Source: Acidobacteriota bacterium (lineage in GTDB: Bacteria > Acidobacteriota > Terriglobia > Terriglobales > Acidobacteriaceae). Taken from it: a DNA stretch of 64,000 nucleotides. Shown here in pieces: positions 8,942-18,388 of this stretch. The stretch lies in NCBI GenBank assembly GCA_016196065.1, contig JACPYL010000025.1, positions 62,001 through 126,000 on the forward strand, written 5' to 3'. Positions within the stretch are counted from its first letter, which is position 1. Each line of letters opens with the position of its first letter. The notes under the pieces were generated by a model. That model worked only from the letters and a program-made list of their open reading frames with translations. It was not told the DNA's origin and made no database searches. A program made the translations under genes and the position numbers.

Positions 8942-9131
8942 AACAAATTTTCGCCTAGCTCCCTTTGCAGCCGTGTGAAGAAACGGTTAAAGGTTCGTGA
9001 ACAGTGTCCCTAAAGTAACTCCCTGAAAGATACTCGATTTGTAGTTTGGCGAATCGTGACGGAGGTCACAATACCAACGGCAGGCGGCACACGAGGGTAA
9101 TGGCAATGAGAGTCCCGGAGACCGCGATTGG

Positions 9132-10664
9132 TCAGGCTATCCACTCTTCAACGGTAACTTTGGGTAAGGGCTGCGGGAGGCGGTCTGCTACTTCCGCAAT
9201 TGCAGAAAGCCTCGCGGCCAGCTCGGCGCGTAGCATTTCCGGGCGGAAACGCCAACGCCAGTTACCCTCGGGCTTGCTCGGAATATTCATGCGAGCTTCA
9301 CTGCCCAGCCCAAGAGCGTCCTGGAGCGGTACTACGCATAGACCAGCGACTGAGTTGATCGCACACCGGATCATTGCCCAGTTCACACCGTCGTCGCTGG
9401 GGCCAAAGTACGAACTGGCATGCCGTCGTTCTTCCTCCGACGTGCCCGACTCCCACCATCCCAGGATCGTATCGTTGTCGTGCGTGCCGGTGTATACGAC
9501 TTTGTCGACGGAGAACTGATGAGGAAGGTGAGCATGCGCGCCGGCGTCGCCAAAACCGAATTGCAACACGGCCATGCCAGGAATGTTCAACCGCTCACGC
9601 AATGCATGGACATCGGGTGTGATGTAACCGAGATCCTCGGCGAAGAACGGCAGGCCTCCAAGAACATCCCGAAGATGAGTAAACAGATCGTCTTTCGGGC
9701 CGTCGACCCAGTGTCCATTGATCGCCGTACTCTCATTGGCGGGAATTTCCCAGAATTGCGAAAACCCGCGAAAATGATCGAGCCGGATGTAGTCGAAGTT
9801 GTGAGTTGCCCAGCGCAGCCGGTCGATCCACCACGAATAGCCTTGCGTCTGCATCACGTCCCAACGGTAGAGAGGATTCCCCCAGCGCTGTCCGGTCTTG
9901 CTGAAAAAATCTGGCGGAACGCCGGCAACGACTTCGGGCTCGAGTTCAGGAGTGAGGCGAAACAGATCGGGATGAGTCCAGACATCGGCGCTGTCAAGAT
10001 TCACGAAGATGGCGATGTCTCCTACCATGCGAATCGAACGCTCGGCGCAATAGGCGCGGAGCGCCTGCCACTGCTCGAAGAAGAAAAATTGGACCACGCT
10101 GCGAGTTTCCAGATCGTTGTGTAGTTCGGTGCGCTTCTTCTCCAGCGCGTCAGGATCACGGTGCGCCAATTCACGCGGCCACCGGTTCCAACTCTCCAGC
10201 TTCAAATGCGAACGTAAGCCGTCAAACAGGACGAAGTCGTCGAGCCACCAGCGATTGCCTTCGCGAAATCTGTCGAAACGGTTACGAGCGGCCGGCGAAG
10301 CCGATTGCAGGAAATTGTGAGCCGCTTCGAAGATTAGCGGCATCTTCTGTTTGAAAATTCGTTGATAGTCGACCGGTTCGATGGCGCCGGAACTGGAACT
10401 GACTTGCGCGCGGTCGATCCAGCCGTGGTCAGCCAGGCGCTCCAGGCTGATCAGGAGCGGGCTGCCCGCAAACGCAGATGTTGAGGAGTAAGGAGAGTTT
10501 CCGTAGCCTAGCGGCCCCAATGGAAGGACTTGCCAGAGGCCTTGTTTCGCAGATGCGAGATAGTCGGCGAACGCGTAGGCGGCTGGACCAAAGTCGCCGA
10601 TCCCACCGCGGGAAGGCAGTGAGGTGGGATGGAGGAGGATGCCGCTGGCGCGGGGAAAAGACAT
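9132..10664 (-). CDS. malQ: 4-alpha-glucanotransferase (GH77)
   Basis: A 510-residue amylomaltase that transfers alpha-1,4-glucan segments in glycogen or maltodextrin metabolism. GH77 signatures are complete: N-terminal SGILLHPTSLPS, nucleophile D296 in IRLDHFRG, acid/base E343 in FFAEDLG and D396 in GTHDND. Length is normal for the bacterial enzyme and no signal peptide is present, so it is cytoplasmic. The inverted repeat at 10670-10774 separates it from the foldase gene upstream. Confidence 0.95.
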   Translation of the reverse strand: MSFPRASGILLHPTSLPSRGGIGDFGPAAYAFADYLASAKQGLWQVLPLGPLGYGNSPYSSTSAFAGSPLLISLERLADHGWIDRAQVSSSSGAIEPVDYQRIFKQKMPLIFEAAHNFLQSASPAARNRFDRFREGNRWWLDDFVLFDGLRSHLKLESWNRWPRELAHRDPDALEKKRTELHNDLETRSVVQFFFFEQWQALRAYCAERSIRMVGDIAIFVNLDSADVWTHPDLFRLTPELEPEVVAGVPPDFFSKTGQRWGNPLYRWDVMQTQGYSWWIDRLRWATHNFDYIRLDHFRGFSQFWEIPANESTAINGHWVDGPKDDLFTHLRDVLGGLPFFAEDLGYITPDVHALRERLNIPGMAVLQFGFGDAGAHAHLPHQFSVDKVVYTGTHDNDTILGWWESGTSEEERRHASSYFGPSDDGVNWAMIRCAINSVAGLCVVPLQDALGLGSEARMNIPSKPEGNWRWRFRPEMLRAELAARLSAIAEVADRLPQPLPKVTVEEWIA

Positions 10665-10669
10665 TAAAA

Positions 10670-10774
10670 CCAGTTCTCGGTTCTCAGTTCTCAGTTCTCA
10701 GGCAAACTTTTTAGGTCCCAGTCCCGGCTCAGCGATTTTTCGCTGAGAACCGGGAACTGAGAACTGGCAACTGG
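10670..10774. repeat. Inverted repeat built of a tandem TTCTCAG unit
   Basis: The left arm (10670-10702) has repeated GTTCTCAG/GTTCTCG units and the right arm (10743-10774) the complementary GAGAACTG units. A second perfect hairpin, CTCAGCG-ATTTTT-CGCTGAG, sits at 10728-10747. It fills nearly all of the space between the foldase gene and malQ, and could act as a processing or termination structure. Confidence 0.8.
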
Positions 10775-10777
10775 CTT

Positions 10778-12760
10778 CTATGATCCTTCTTCGGCGCCGC
10801 GTTTGGTCAGGTTCTTGATTTCTTCCTGATTGACTTTGAGCTTCTTGGACTTTTCCATGTCCTTACGCATGTTCGAAACGAAGAGCGAGAACATCTGGTT
10901 CTGCTTAGCGTCCACCAGAGTCTGCCGAATCTGATCTTTTTGCGCCGCAAAATCCTGGTCAGTGGGAGCCTTCTTGTCGACGATTTGCCCAACCACTCCA
11001 TTCGCACCCGTAGTGATGGGGCCACTGATCTCGCCTGATTTCAGGCTGAACAGGGAACTTGCTGCACCCGCCAGCGAACCGACATCCGGAACCTGTCCGT
11101 CTGGCGCAACCAGTTCGCTGGTCTTCACCGCAGCCCCGAGTTCTTTCGCGGCCTTTTTCAGATCGTGACCTGCCTTAGCGCGGTCAGAGAGTTCCTGCGT
11201 CTTCTGTTGCAAAAGGAAACTCGCTCGTTCGTTCTTGAATTCCGTTTCCACGCGAGCATGCGCCTCTTCGAACGTGGGTGTCGCGGGTGGCTTGGTCGCT
11301 ACCAATTCGAAGATCACCGCGCCCTGCGGAACCTGGACAGCGTCTGCCGGGGCCTTTTCACGCTCGTTGAAAATCGTCTCCATTAATTCTGGAGTCGCTT
11401 CCAACCCGGGGAGGCGATCCTGTCGGCTGAAGAACTCTGTGGTGACGAGATGCGAACCCTTGGCTGCGACTGCCTTCTCCAGGCCGTCCGTACGAGCCTG
11501 GCTCAACAGCGAATTCGCTGCGACTTCGTTGGCATGTGCGGATTTCGCTTCCCGTACCTTGCCTTCAATCTCGTCCTTCACTTCCGCGAGCGTCTTGACG
11601 TGTGCTTCCTGCTTGTCGAGCACGTGGATAATGTGGAAGCCGTAGCTGCTCTTCACCAGGTCGCTGGTCTGTCCCTTGGCGAGCGAGAATGAGGCTTTTT
11701 CAAACTCGGGAACGGTGCGGCCTCGACCAATCCAGCCGAGTTCTCCACCGTTCTTCGCGCTTACCGTGTCCTCGGAAAATTGCGATGCCAATTTCGCGAA
11801 ATCGCCACCCGCTTTTACCTGCTTCAAAACATCATCGGCCTTCTTGCGAGCCGCTTCGACGCCCTTCTCATCGACCTTGCCGTCCGCACCGGGCAAAGGA
11901 GTCTTGATGAGGATGTGGGTGACTTTAGCCTGCTCGGGCACGCGATACTCATCCCGATGCTGGTCGTAATACGCCTGCAATTCCTGGTTATTCACCGCCA
12001 TGTCTTCCGGCTTAACGGCGGTGATGATGGCGTATCTGATCTGGCGCTTTTCCGGAATTGAATTGTTGTAGGTGACTTTGTTGCGATCGTAGAAAGCTTT
12101 CAGTTCCTGATCCGTCGGATGCAAGCCCTTCAGAATGTCAGCCTGCGTAAGAACGGCGTAGTCGAATTTGATCTTGGTATTGCGGCGATCGAATTCCGCG
12201 CGGACCTCCGGATCACCGACGAACGCGCTGCCGGAAATCAGAGCGCGCAACTTGCGAATCAGGATGTATTCCTTCTCGAGATTTTCGAATTGCGGGATCG
12301 TCAAGTCGGCGCGCTGCGCAAAGTTTTCGTATTCCGCCTGGCCGACAAACTTGCCATCAGGGAACAGCATGGTTGAGAGCGGGCCGTTCTTTAGTTCGTC
12401 ACGCAATTCGTCGTCGCTGACGCGCAGTCCCATACGGTGTGCTTCGGCAACCAGGGCCTTCTCGTTGATCAATTGCTCGGCAGCCTGGCCGGCAAAGAAT
12501 GGCAGCAACATGGCCGCCTGCTCGCCGCCCTTGGGAAACTGTTGCCGAACCATCATCCGGGCTTCGCGCTGGACTTCGAGCGAGGTCACTTCCTCATCGC
12601 CAATGGTGGCGACAACGCCCTTGGGAGGTGCTCCAATACCGAAACTGGAGGCTACACCGCCCGGAATGAGCGTGATCACCATGCCAGCACAAATGACGAG
12701 AAGCATCCCGCCCAGGATAATTTTCAGGGTTGGCCCTGCGCTTTGAAGAGTTCGAATCAT
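10778..12760 (-). CDS. Membrane-anchored peptidyl-prolyl isomerase, PpiD/SurA-like
   Basis: A 660-residue periplasmic foldase. A single N-terminal membrane anchor (about residues 12-35) precedes a SurA_N-type chaperone segment (VQREARMMVRQQF) and one parvulin rotamase domain at about 260-370 (VTHILIKTPLPG, FAKLASQFSEDTVSAKNGGE, HIIHVLDKQ). A second, degenerate helical region follows up to a Lys-rich C-terminus. Overall order matches PpiD, which helps folding of proteins leaving the Sec translocon. Start supported by GGAG 11 bases before the ATG. Confidence 0.88.
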   Translation of the reverse strand: MIRTLQSAGPTLKIILGGMLLVICAGMVITLIPGGVASSFGIGAPPKGVVATIGDEEVTSLEVQREARMMVRQQFPKGGEQAAMLLPFFAGQAAEQLINEKALVAEAHRMGLRVSDDELRDELKNGPLSTMLFPDGKFVGQAEYENFAQRADLTIPQFENLEKEYILIRKLRALISGSAFVGDPEVRAEFDRRNTKIKFDYAVLTQADILKGLHPTDQELKAFYDRNKVTYNNSIPEKRQIRYAIITAVKPEDMAVNNQELQAYYDQHRDEYRVPEQAKVTHILIKTPLPGADGKVDEKGVEAARKKADDVLKQVKAGGDFAKLASQFSEDTVSAKNGGELGWIGRGRTVPEFEKASFSLAKGQTSDLVKSSYGFHIIHVLDKQEAHVKTLAEVKDEIEGKVREAKSAHANEVAANSLLSQARTDGLEKAVAAKGSHLVTTEFFSRQDRLPGLEATPELMETIFNEREKAPADAVQVPQGAVIFELVATKPPATPTFEEAHARVETEFKNERASFLLQQKTQELSDRAKAGHDLKKAAKELGAAVKTSELVAPDGQVPDVGSLAGAASSLFSLKSGEISGPITTGANGVVGQIVDKKAPTDQDFAAQKDQIRQTLVDAKQNQMFSLFVSNMRKDMEKSKKLKVNQEEIKNLTKRGAEEGS

Positions 12761-12958
12761 GATTCAGGTCGCTCCAGATCAAAAACCGGAATTCTTGATT
12801 ATAAACCAGCGCGGCTCTGTCCCTCATGCCACATCGACGGAAGCACGGCAATTCGGCAAAATCTCTTTATTGAAACGTATTAATAAAATCACTAGGAACT
12901 AACGCTCTGTTCCGGCAGAATAGGTGGCGCATACATTTAGCCTTTTCCGAGGGATTCC

Positions 12959-15643
12959 ATGAACATGATCCGGCCCCTGCTTTCGGCTGTTGTCGCCATC
13001 TTGCTGTGTGCTACGAGTTACGCGCAGCCAGCCTCCAAGTCCGCTGATGAAAAGCTCTCCCTGAATGACGGGTGGGCACTGCAATCCTCTGCCAAAGTCT
13101 CGGAGAAGGGCGAGGCGATCGCTGCTCCTTCGTTTCAGCCGAAGGATTGGATCAAAGCCAATGTTCCTTCCACCGTGGTCGCGGCCCAGGTCAAGAATGG
13201 GCTGCTCCCCGACCCACTCTTCGGAATGAACCTCCGGCAGTATCCGGGCGTGTCGTATCCAGTCGGCTTTAATTTTTCGAATGTACCCATGCCTCCCGAC
13301 AGCCCGTACGCCGTGTCGTGGTGGTATCGCAAGCAATTCACCCTGCCCAAAGATTTTTCGGGCAAAACCGTCTGGCTGAATTTTCGAGGCATCAACTATC
13401 GTGGAAATATCTGGCTGAACGGTAAGCAGATCGCCAACTCCAATCAAGTCGTGGGAGCTTGGCGCACCTACGAATTCAATGTCACGGCGGATGTGAAGCC
13501 CGGCGAGAACGTCATTGCCACCCAGATATGGGCTCCGACGGACACCAGCCTGGCGATCACGTTTGTCGACTGGAACCCGGCCCCTCCCGATAAGAACATG
13601 GGCGTATGGCGAGATGTGTACCTGAAAGCCAGCGGACCAGTCGCAGTGCGCTATCCGGCGGTTGTGTCGAAGGTGGACTCTCCCGGCAACAATGCCGCTC
13701 ACCTGACCGTCACGGCGCTGCTCAAGAATGGTTCCAATCAGCCGGTCAAGGGAACTCTCAAGGGCAAGATTGAGAAAGTTGAATTCAGCCAGGATGTGGA
13801 GCTGGCAGCTGGTGAAAGCAAGGATGTTGTTTTCACTCCCAGCAGCTTCTCACAATTGAATTTTTCCAATCCGCGCTTGTGGTGGCCGACCCAGATGGGG
13901 ACGCCGAATCTGTATGACCTCGACTTATCCTTTGAGGTAAACGGCAAAGTCTCGGACTCCGGACACAGTCAATTTGGTATCCGCGAGATCACTTCGGAAG
14001 TTGCCGAGCACGCGCCCAATCGCTTCAAGCTCCTGTTCAAGGTCAACGGAAAGAACATCCTGATTCGCGGGGCGGGCTGGACTCCGGACATGATGGTTCG
14101 TCCCGATCCCGCGCGCATGGTCGACGAGTTCAAGTACGTGCAGGATATGGGCCTGAACACGGTCCGACTGGAAGGCAAGCTCGAGCCGGAATTGTTTTAC
14201 GAGACGGCTGACCGGATGGGCATTCTGGTCATGGCTGGGTGGTGCTGCTGCGATCACTGGGAGCATTGGGGAAATTGGGCGCCGGAAGATTTCGATATCG
14301 CCAAGGCTTCCTTGCGCGACCAGATGTACCGGCTCCGGAGTCATCCGAGCATGGTGATGTGGTTGAACGGCAGCGACAATCCGCCGCCGCCCGACGTCGA
14401 AGAGATGTACTTGAAGATCGAAAAGGATTTGCTCTGGCCGAATCCGATTGTGTCCTCTGCCACCGCGAAGCCGGCGACCATCACGGGCGCGAGCGGCGTG
14501 AAGATGTCAGGTCCATACGAGTATGTGGCGCCGTCCTACTGGGCAACGGATCCACACCGCCCGTTGAATGAACAGGGCTGCAACGCGGGCGGATGCGGCG
14601 GTGCCTACGGCTTCAATTCCGAAACCAGCATGGGACCAGCCGTGCCGCCGATTGAAAGCATCCGGAAAATGGTGCCGAAAGACCACATCTGGCCGATTGA
14701 CGAGTACTGGAATTTCCACGCCGGCGGTGGTGCGTTCAAGACCATCCAGGTCTTCATCGACGCGCAGGACAATCGCTACGGCAAGTCGACGAGCGCCGAA
14801 CAGTTCACGTACCGTTCGCAGCTCATGACCTATGAGGGCGTACGCGCGATGTTCGAGGCGTATAGCCGCAATAAATACACTTCGACCGGCGTGATCCAGT
14901 GGATGCTTAACAATGCCTGGCCTTCGATGATCTGGCATCTCTACGACTATTATTTGCAGCCGGGCGGCGGATATTTCGGCGCTAAGAAAGCCACGCAGCC
15001 GTTCGATCCGGTCTACGGATACGATGATCACTCCGTATGGCTGGTCAGCAGCAAATACGAAGATGCGAAGGGACTGAAACTCACAGCCCGTATCCTGAAC
15101 GTGGATGCGACCGAGAAGTTTTCGAAAGAAATTACTCTCGACGCGCCCGCCGACAGCACGGCGAAGGTCCTGGAACTGCCGCAAGTGGACGGCCTGTCCA
15201 CGGCCTATTTCGTGGATCTGCGCGTAATGGACGCCAGCGGGAAATTGGTCGGGTCGAACTTCTACTGGCTCTCCACCAAGAACGAAACCATCGATTGGAC
15301 CAAATCCAACTGGTACACCACACCGACGGAAACCTATGCCGACTATACGGCGCTCGCGCAGTTGCCCAAGGTGAAGCTGAATGTTTCCAGCCGCACCGAG
15401 AACAAAGGGCACGAAGCGATCACGCGAGTATCGCTTGAAAATCCCAGCAAAAGTGTTGCTTTCTTTGTCCGGATGAAAGTCAACAAGGGCAAAGGCGGCG
15501 ATGAAATCCTTCCGGCGGTCTGGCAGGACAACTACGTCTCATTGCTCCCTGGCGAAAAGCGCGAGATCACGGCGACGTATCGCATTGCCGATCTTGGTAA
15601 CGCGAAGCCGGAGGTTGAAGTGCAGGGATGGAACGTGGAGTAG
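12959..15643 (+). CDS. GH2 exo-beta-D-glucosaminidase-like enzyme
   Basis: An 894-residue secreted glycosidase (signal peptide to about residue 22). GH2 sugar-binding, Ig-like and TIM-barrel domains are present in order. The barrel carries WLNGSD with D473 and GFNSETSMG with E555, the positions matching acid/base and nucleophile of CsxA-type exo-beta-D-glucosaminidases; the SGPYEYVAPSYW and WMLNNAWPS blocks also fit that group. The expected reaction is release of glucosamine from the non-reducing end of chitosan oligosaccharides. The nearby YdjC deacetylase (17338) supports amino-sugar polymer use. GAGGGA precedes the ATG. Confidence 0.85.
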   Translation: MNMIRPLLSAVVAILLCATSYAQPASKSADEKLSLNDGWALQSSAKVSEKGEAIAAPSFQPKDWIKANVPSTVVAAQVKNGLLPDPLFGMNLRQYPGVSYPVGFNFSNVPMPPDSPYAVSWWYRKQFTLPKDFSGKTVWLNFRGINYRGNIWLNGKQIANSNQVVGAWRTYEFNVTADVKPGENVIATQIWAPTDTSLAITFVDWNPAPPDKNMGVWRDVYLKASGPVAVRYPAVVSKVDSPGNNAAHLTVTALLKNGSNQPVKGTLKGKIEKVEFSQDVELAAGESKDVVFTPSSFSQLNFSNPRLWWPTQMGTPNLYDLDLSFEVNGKVSDSGHSQFGIREITSEVAEHAPNRFKLLFKVNGKNILIRGAGWTPDMMVRPDPARMVDEFKYVQDMGLNTVRLEGKLEPELFYETADRMGILVMAGWCCCDHWEHWGNWAPEDFDIAKASLRDQMYRLRSHPSMVMWLNGSDNPPPPDVEEMYLKIEKDLLWPNPIVSSATAKPATITGASGVKMSGPYEYVAPSYWATDPHRPLNEQGCNAGGCGGAYGFNSETSMGPAVPPIESIRKMVPKDHIWPIDEYWNFHAGGGAFKTIQVFIDAQDNRYGKSTSAEQFTYRSQLMTYEGVRAMFEAYSRNKYTSTGVIQWMLNNAWPSMIWHLYDYYLQPGGGYFGAKKATQPFDPVYGYDDHSVWLVSSKYEDAKGLKLTARILNVDATEKFSKEITLDAPADSTAKVLELPQVDGLSTAYFVDLRVMDASGKLVGSNFYWLSTKNETIDWTKSNWYTTPTETYADYTALAQLPKVKLNVSSRTENKGHEAITRVSLENPSKSVAFFVRMKVNKGKGGDEILPAVWQDNYVSLLPGEKREITATYRIADLGNAKPEVEVQGWNVE

Positions 15644-15648
15644 GAACT

Positions 15649-15735
15649 GAGGTCAGAGGTTTGAGGTCGGATTGCAGAGGTGAACTCCTACGAGTTCGAA
15701 CGACCTCTTCAATCTGACCTCTCACCTCTGACCTT
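15649..15735. repeat. Inverted repeat between convergent genes
   Basis: Imperfect long arms made of GAGGTCAGAGGT-type units (15649-15681) and the complementary ACCTCT/TGACCTCT units (about 15701-15735), with a small perfect GAACTC/GAGTTC hairpin in the loop. It lies exactly between the convergent GH2 and permease genes, where a bidirectional terminator would be expected. Confidence 0.75.
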
Positions 15736-15746
15736 GCATTACTGCA

Positions 15747-17135
15747 TTACTCTTCCGCGGGCACGTCGAAGTTCACCAAGTTGCTCTGGAAGCCCTTCGT
15801 TTTCCACGCCCCGTACGCGATGCCGGCGATCATCCAGATTGAACCGGCAATCAGTGCCAGTTTCGACAGGTGAATCCAGATAAAGAAGCAGATCACGAAG
15901 CCCAGCACCGGCGGGATCAACTGTCCGAGCGTACGATCCGCGCCCCGAACATAGTAGTGGGTAAGCGCTGCTAAATTGACGCCCATGAATGCAATCAGTG
16001 CGCCAAAATTAAGCAGTTGCGCGCCATTGTCGTAGCTCACGATAAAAGCGCCAATGAGCGCAATCACGCCGACGAAGATCACATTGTTCGCAGGAATGCG
16101 AGTTTTCGGGTGGATGGCGCCAAAGAACTTCCTTGGGATCGCATCACTGCGTCCCATGCCATACAGCAAGCGAGCCGCTCCCAGTTGCGCTCCCATGCCG
16201 GATCCGATGGTGGCAATGAGCAACGTGAGGCTGATCGCTTTCGTCAGCAAAGGGCCCCCGGCAATCGCGGACACGTGGCTGAATGCGTTCTCCACTTCGG
16301 CATCCCCAAAAATGTACTGCTTGCTGAGTAGCTGCGCGCCGTATACCTCTGCCGAAGCCAGAAACCCAGTAATCACGCAGACCAGCACCGTGGCCAGGAA
16401 GATATTCCGCTTGGGATTTTCGACTTCTTCCGACAACGTCGAGATGCCGTCGAACCCAATGTAGGTGAGTACCGCGACCGAGGTTCCGTGAAACACCCGG
16501 CCCACCGTGAAGGTCTCGGGGTTAAAGAACGGGCGCAAGAAATACGACTCCGGATACTGGGGCAGGTGGAAGATGTAGCGAATCGTGTACCAGAAGAACG
16601 CAATAATCACCGCGCCCATGATGGCGCACAGCGTTTGATTGATCCGGGCCGAGGTCTTCACGCCGCGCAGATTCAGTACTGTGAACAACACCGCAAAAAT
16701 GATCGGCCAGAGCAGGCCAGGATAAGGAAGCTGATAGCGAGTTCCCGTCAACAGATCAGCCATGGCTTTCGAACACCAGATCGTGCAGATCAACGGATTA
16801 AGGATGTAATCCATCGTCATGCTCCATCCGGTCACATAGCCAAGCGAAGGGTGCAAAGCGCGGCCCACATAGGTATAGGCGGACCCGGCACTCGGATAGA
16901 CTCGCGCCATGCGGCCATAGCTCATGGCCGTGAAGACCATCGCAATCATCGCGATCAGAATCGAGGTGACGACATGCCCTTGCCCGGCGTTGCTGAAAAC
17001 TCCATAGGCCGGCATGGGCGCGGTCGGCTGAATCACGATAATGCCGTAAAGAATCAGGTCCCAGAGCGTAAGAGTTCGTTTGAGGCGTGGGGCGTCGATC
17101 GTTGTGCCAGAACCTGTGCTTGCGGAAGAAGTCAT
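15747..17135 (-). CDS. APC-superfamily amino-acid permease
   Basis: A 462-residue inner-membrane protein with about 12 hydrophobic segments. The first helix region carries GIIVIQPTAPMPAYG and later GSAYTYVGRALHP, typical of APC-family amino acid/polyamine uptake carriers. The substrate is not predictable. Start set at the ATG at 17135 (AAGG 7 bases upstream) rather than the adjacent TTG. The leader has a strong hairpin with a T-rich tail and contains a palindrome also seen next to the XRE-cupin regulator, so transcriptional control by that regulator or by attenuation is plausible. Confidence 0.9.
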   Translation of the reverse strand: MTSSASTGSGTTIDAPRLKRTLTLWDLILYGIIVIQPTAPMPAYGVFSNAGQGHVVTSILIAMIAMVFTAMSYGRMARVYPSAGSAYTYVGRALHPSLGYVTGWSMTMDYILNPLICTIWCSKAMADLLTGTRYQLPYPGLLWPIIFAVLFTVLNLRGVKTSARINQTLCAIMGAVIIAFFWYTIRYIFHLPQYPESYFLRPFFNPETFTVGRVFHGTSVAVLTYIGFDGISTLSEEVENPKRNIFLATVLVCVITGFLASAEVYGAQLLSKQYIFGDAEVENAFSHVSAIAGGPLLTKAISLTLLIATIGSGMGAQLGAARLLYGMGRSDAIPRKFFGAIHPKTRIPANNVIFVGVIALIGAFIVSYDNGAQLLNFGALIAFMGVNLAALTHYYVRGADRTLGQLIPPVLGFVICFFIWIHLSKLALIAGSIWMIAGIAYGAWKTKGFQSNLVNFDVPAEE

Positions 17136-17153
17136 CAATTCACCTTAAAATTA

Positions 17154-17185
17154 AAACCCCATTATCCAACAGGATAACGGGGTTT
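17154..17185 (-). promoter_or_regulatory. Leader hairpin of the permease gene (operator or attenuator)
   Basis: AAACCCCATTATCC, loop AACA, then GGATAACGGGGTTT: a 14-position stem with one mismatch. Read on the minus strand it is followed by TAATTTTAAGG just before the start codon, so it could be an intrinsic terminator or sequester the ribosome-binding site. The inner TTATCCAACAGGATAA repeats the palindrome at 6456-6472. Confidence 0.55.
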
Positions 17186-17229
17186 GGGGAAGGGATCTCC
17201 GGGCTCGCACCCGAAAAATTTCTTCTGGA

Positions 17230-17257
17230 TTCTTATATGGATGCCGTCATCTGTCAA
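17230..17257 (-). promoter_or_regulatory. Candidate sigma-70 promoter of the permease gene
   Basis: On the minus strand, TTGACA (17252-17257), a 16-base spacer and TAAGAA (17230-17235). It would give a leader of about 85 bases containing the hairpin at 17154-17185. Confidence 0.45.
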
Positions 17258-17337
17258 CTCTAAAAAAATATATTAAAACGATTCTTTACTAGAGTAGAGG
17301 TAGTAGGCGAGAATTCCCGCATCACGGATAAACCTTT

Positions 17338-18294
17338 ATGACTCATCGTCACCCAGCAAATCTTTACTGCCTTCTCTTCATCCTCATCCTCTGTCTGACA
17401 ATTACTGTGATGGCACAGACGCCGGCAATAACAGTTCAAGAGCGGCTGGGCTATCCCGCATCTGCGCGTTTGCTGATCATTCATGCCGACGATCTGGGCA
17501 TGAACCACTCTGTGAACCGAGCGACTTTCGAGGCTCTGGAAAAGCATTGGATCACTTCCTCCAGCATTCTCGTTCCGTGTCCGTGGTTTCCTGAGGTTGC
17601 GCGTTGGGCGAAAGATCATCCCGACGCCGATCTTGGAATTCACCAAGCACTCAACAGCGAGTGGACCACGCTGCGCTGGGGCCCCGTAAGTTCGACCGAC
17701 AAAGTCCCTAGTCTTCTTTCACCTGACGGCAACCTGCCGCTCGAAACCGATGCCGTTGCGAAGAATGCAAACGTGGCGGAGGTTGAGACAGAACTGCATG
17801 CGCAGATCGATCGCGCAAAAGCAGCAGAGATCCACCTGACCCATCTGGATTCCCACATGGGCGCCCTGTTTACGACCACCGACTTATTCCGCGTCTACCA
17901 GAAGATGGGATACACCTACGCCCTTCCTATTCTGGAAGCATGGGACGGCGATCACGGCCCGCACGGAGTGTCCGCACCGAAGGAAGAGATGCTGGTGCAG
18001 AAAGTGATTGAGATCAATCCGGGCATCGACGCGAAGGATTGGACCGCATGGTACGAGAAGCAACTCGCGCCACTGCCCGCTGGCGTGTACGAAGTCATTG
18101 TCCACCTCGCTTACGACGATGAAGAAATGCGCGGCGCAACTTTCGATCATCCCGATTGGGGAGCAGCCTGGCGACAGCACGATGTCGATATGGTGAAGAG
18201 CGCAGAGTTTCAGAAGTTCCTTAAGGACCAGAATTTTGTGATGGTGGGATGGAAGGACCTCGCGAAGGCTTTGCCCGCGAATTACGGGAAGTAA
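17338..18294 (+). CDS. Secreted YdjC/ChbG-like carbohydrate deacetylase
   Basis: A 318-residue exported protein (signal peptide ending near VMAQ). The YdjC fold is shown by HADDLGMNHSVN (D51, D52), the IHQAL block at about 101 and the HLDSHMG metal site (H169, H173). ChbG, the characterised member, removes an acetyl group from chitooligosaccharides; here the enzyme is extracytoplasmic. Together with the exo-glucosaminidase-like GH2 enzyme it points to chitin or chitosan breakdown. The start codon has only a weak GGA upstream. Confidence 0.85.
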   Translation: MTHRHPANLYCLLFILILCLTITVMAQTPAITVQERLGYPASARLLIIHADDLGMNHSVNRATFEALEKHWITSSSILVPCPWFPEVARWAKDHPDADLGIHQALNSEWTTLRWGPVSSTDKVPSLLSPDGNLPLETDAVAKNANVAEVETELHAQIDRAKAAEIHLTHLDSHMGALFTTTDLFRVYQKMGYTYALPILEAWDGDHGPHGVSAPKEEMLVQKVIEINPGIDAKDWTAWYEKQLAPLPAGVYEVIVHLAYDDEEMRGATFDHPDWGAAWRQHDVDMVKSAEFQKFLKDQNFVMVGWKDLAKALPANYGK

Positions 18295-18306
18295 ATTCAA
18301 AGACTT

Positions 18307-18377
18307 GAACCACGGAGGACACGGGGATCACAGAGAAGACTCGGTTTCCCCTGTGACCTCCGTGCTCCCCGTGGTTG
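18307..18377. repeat. Inverted repeat between convergent genes
   Basis: Left arm from AACCACGGAGGACACGGGGA and right arm ending in GTGCTCCCCGTGGTT pair over most of their length with a short loop. It lies between the convergent YdjC and CRTAC1-type genes, 13 bases after one stop and 12 before the other, and may serve as a shared terminator. Confidence 0.8.
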
Positions 18378-18388
18378 AGAATTTCCGG

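Noticed and set aside
10670-10774. Possible CRISPR-like tandem repeats
   Set aside because: The units are 8-10 bases, directly adjacent and arranged as an inverted repeat, with no spacers and no cas genes.
12899-13702. 267-codon minus-strand open frame
   Set aside because: Antisense to the GH2 gene start; no domain or ribosome-binding site.
14507-15412. 301-codon minus-strand open frame
   Set aside because: Fully antisense to the GH2 gene, whose codon pattern and conserved motifs are clear; such shadows are common in GC-rich DNA.
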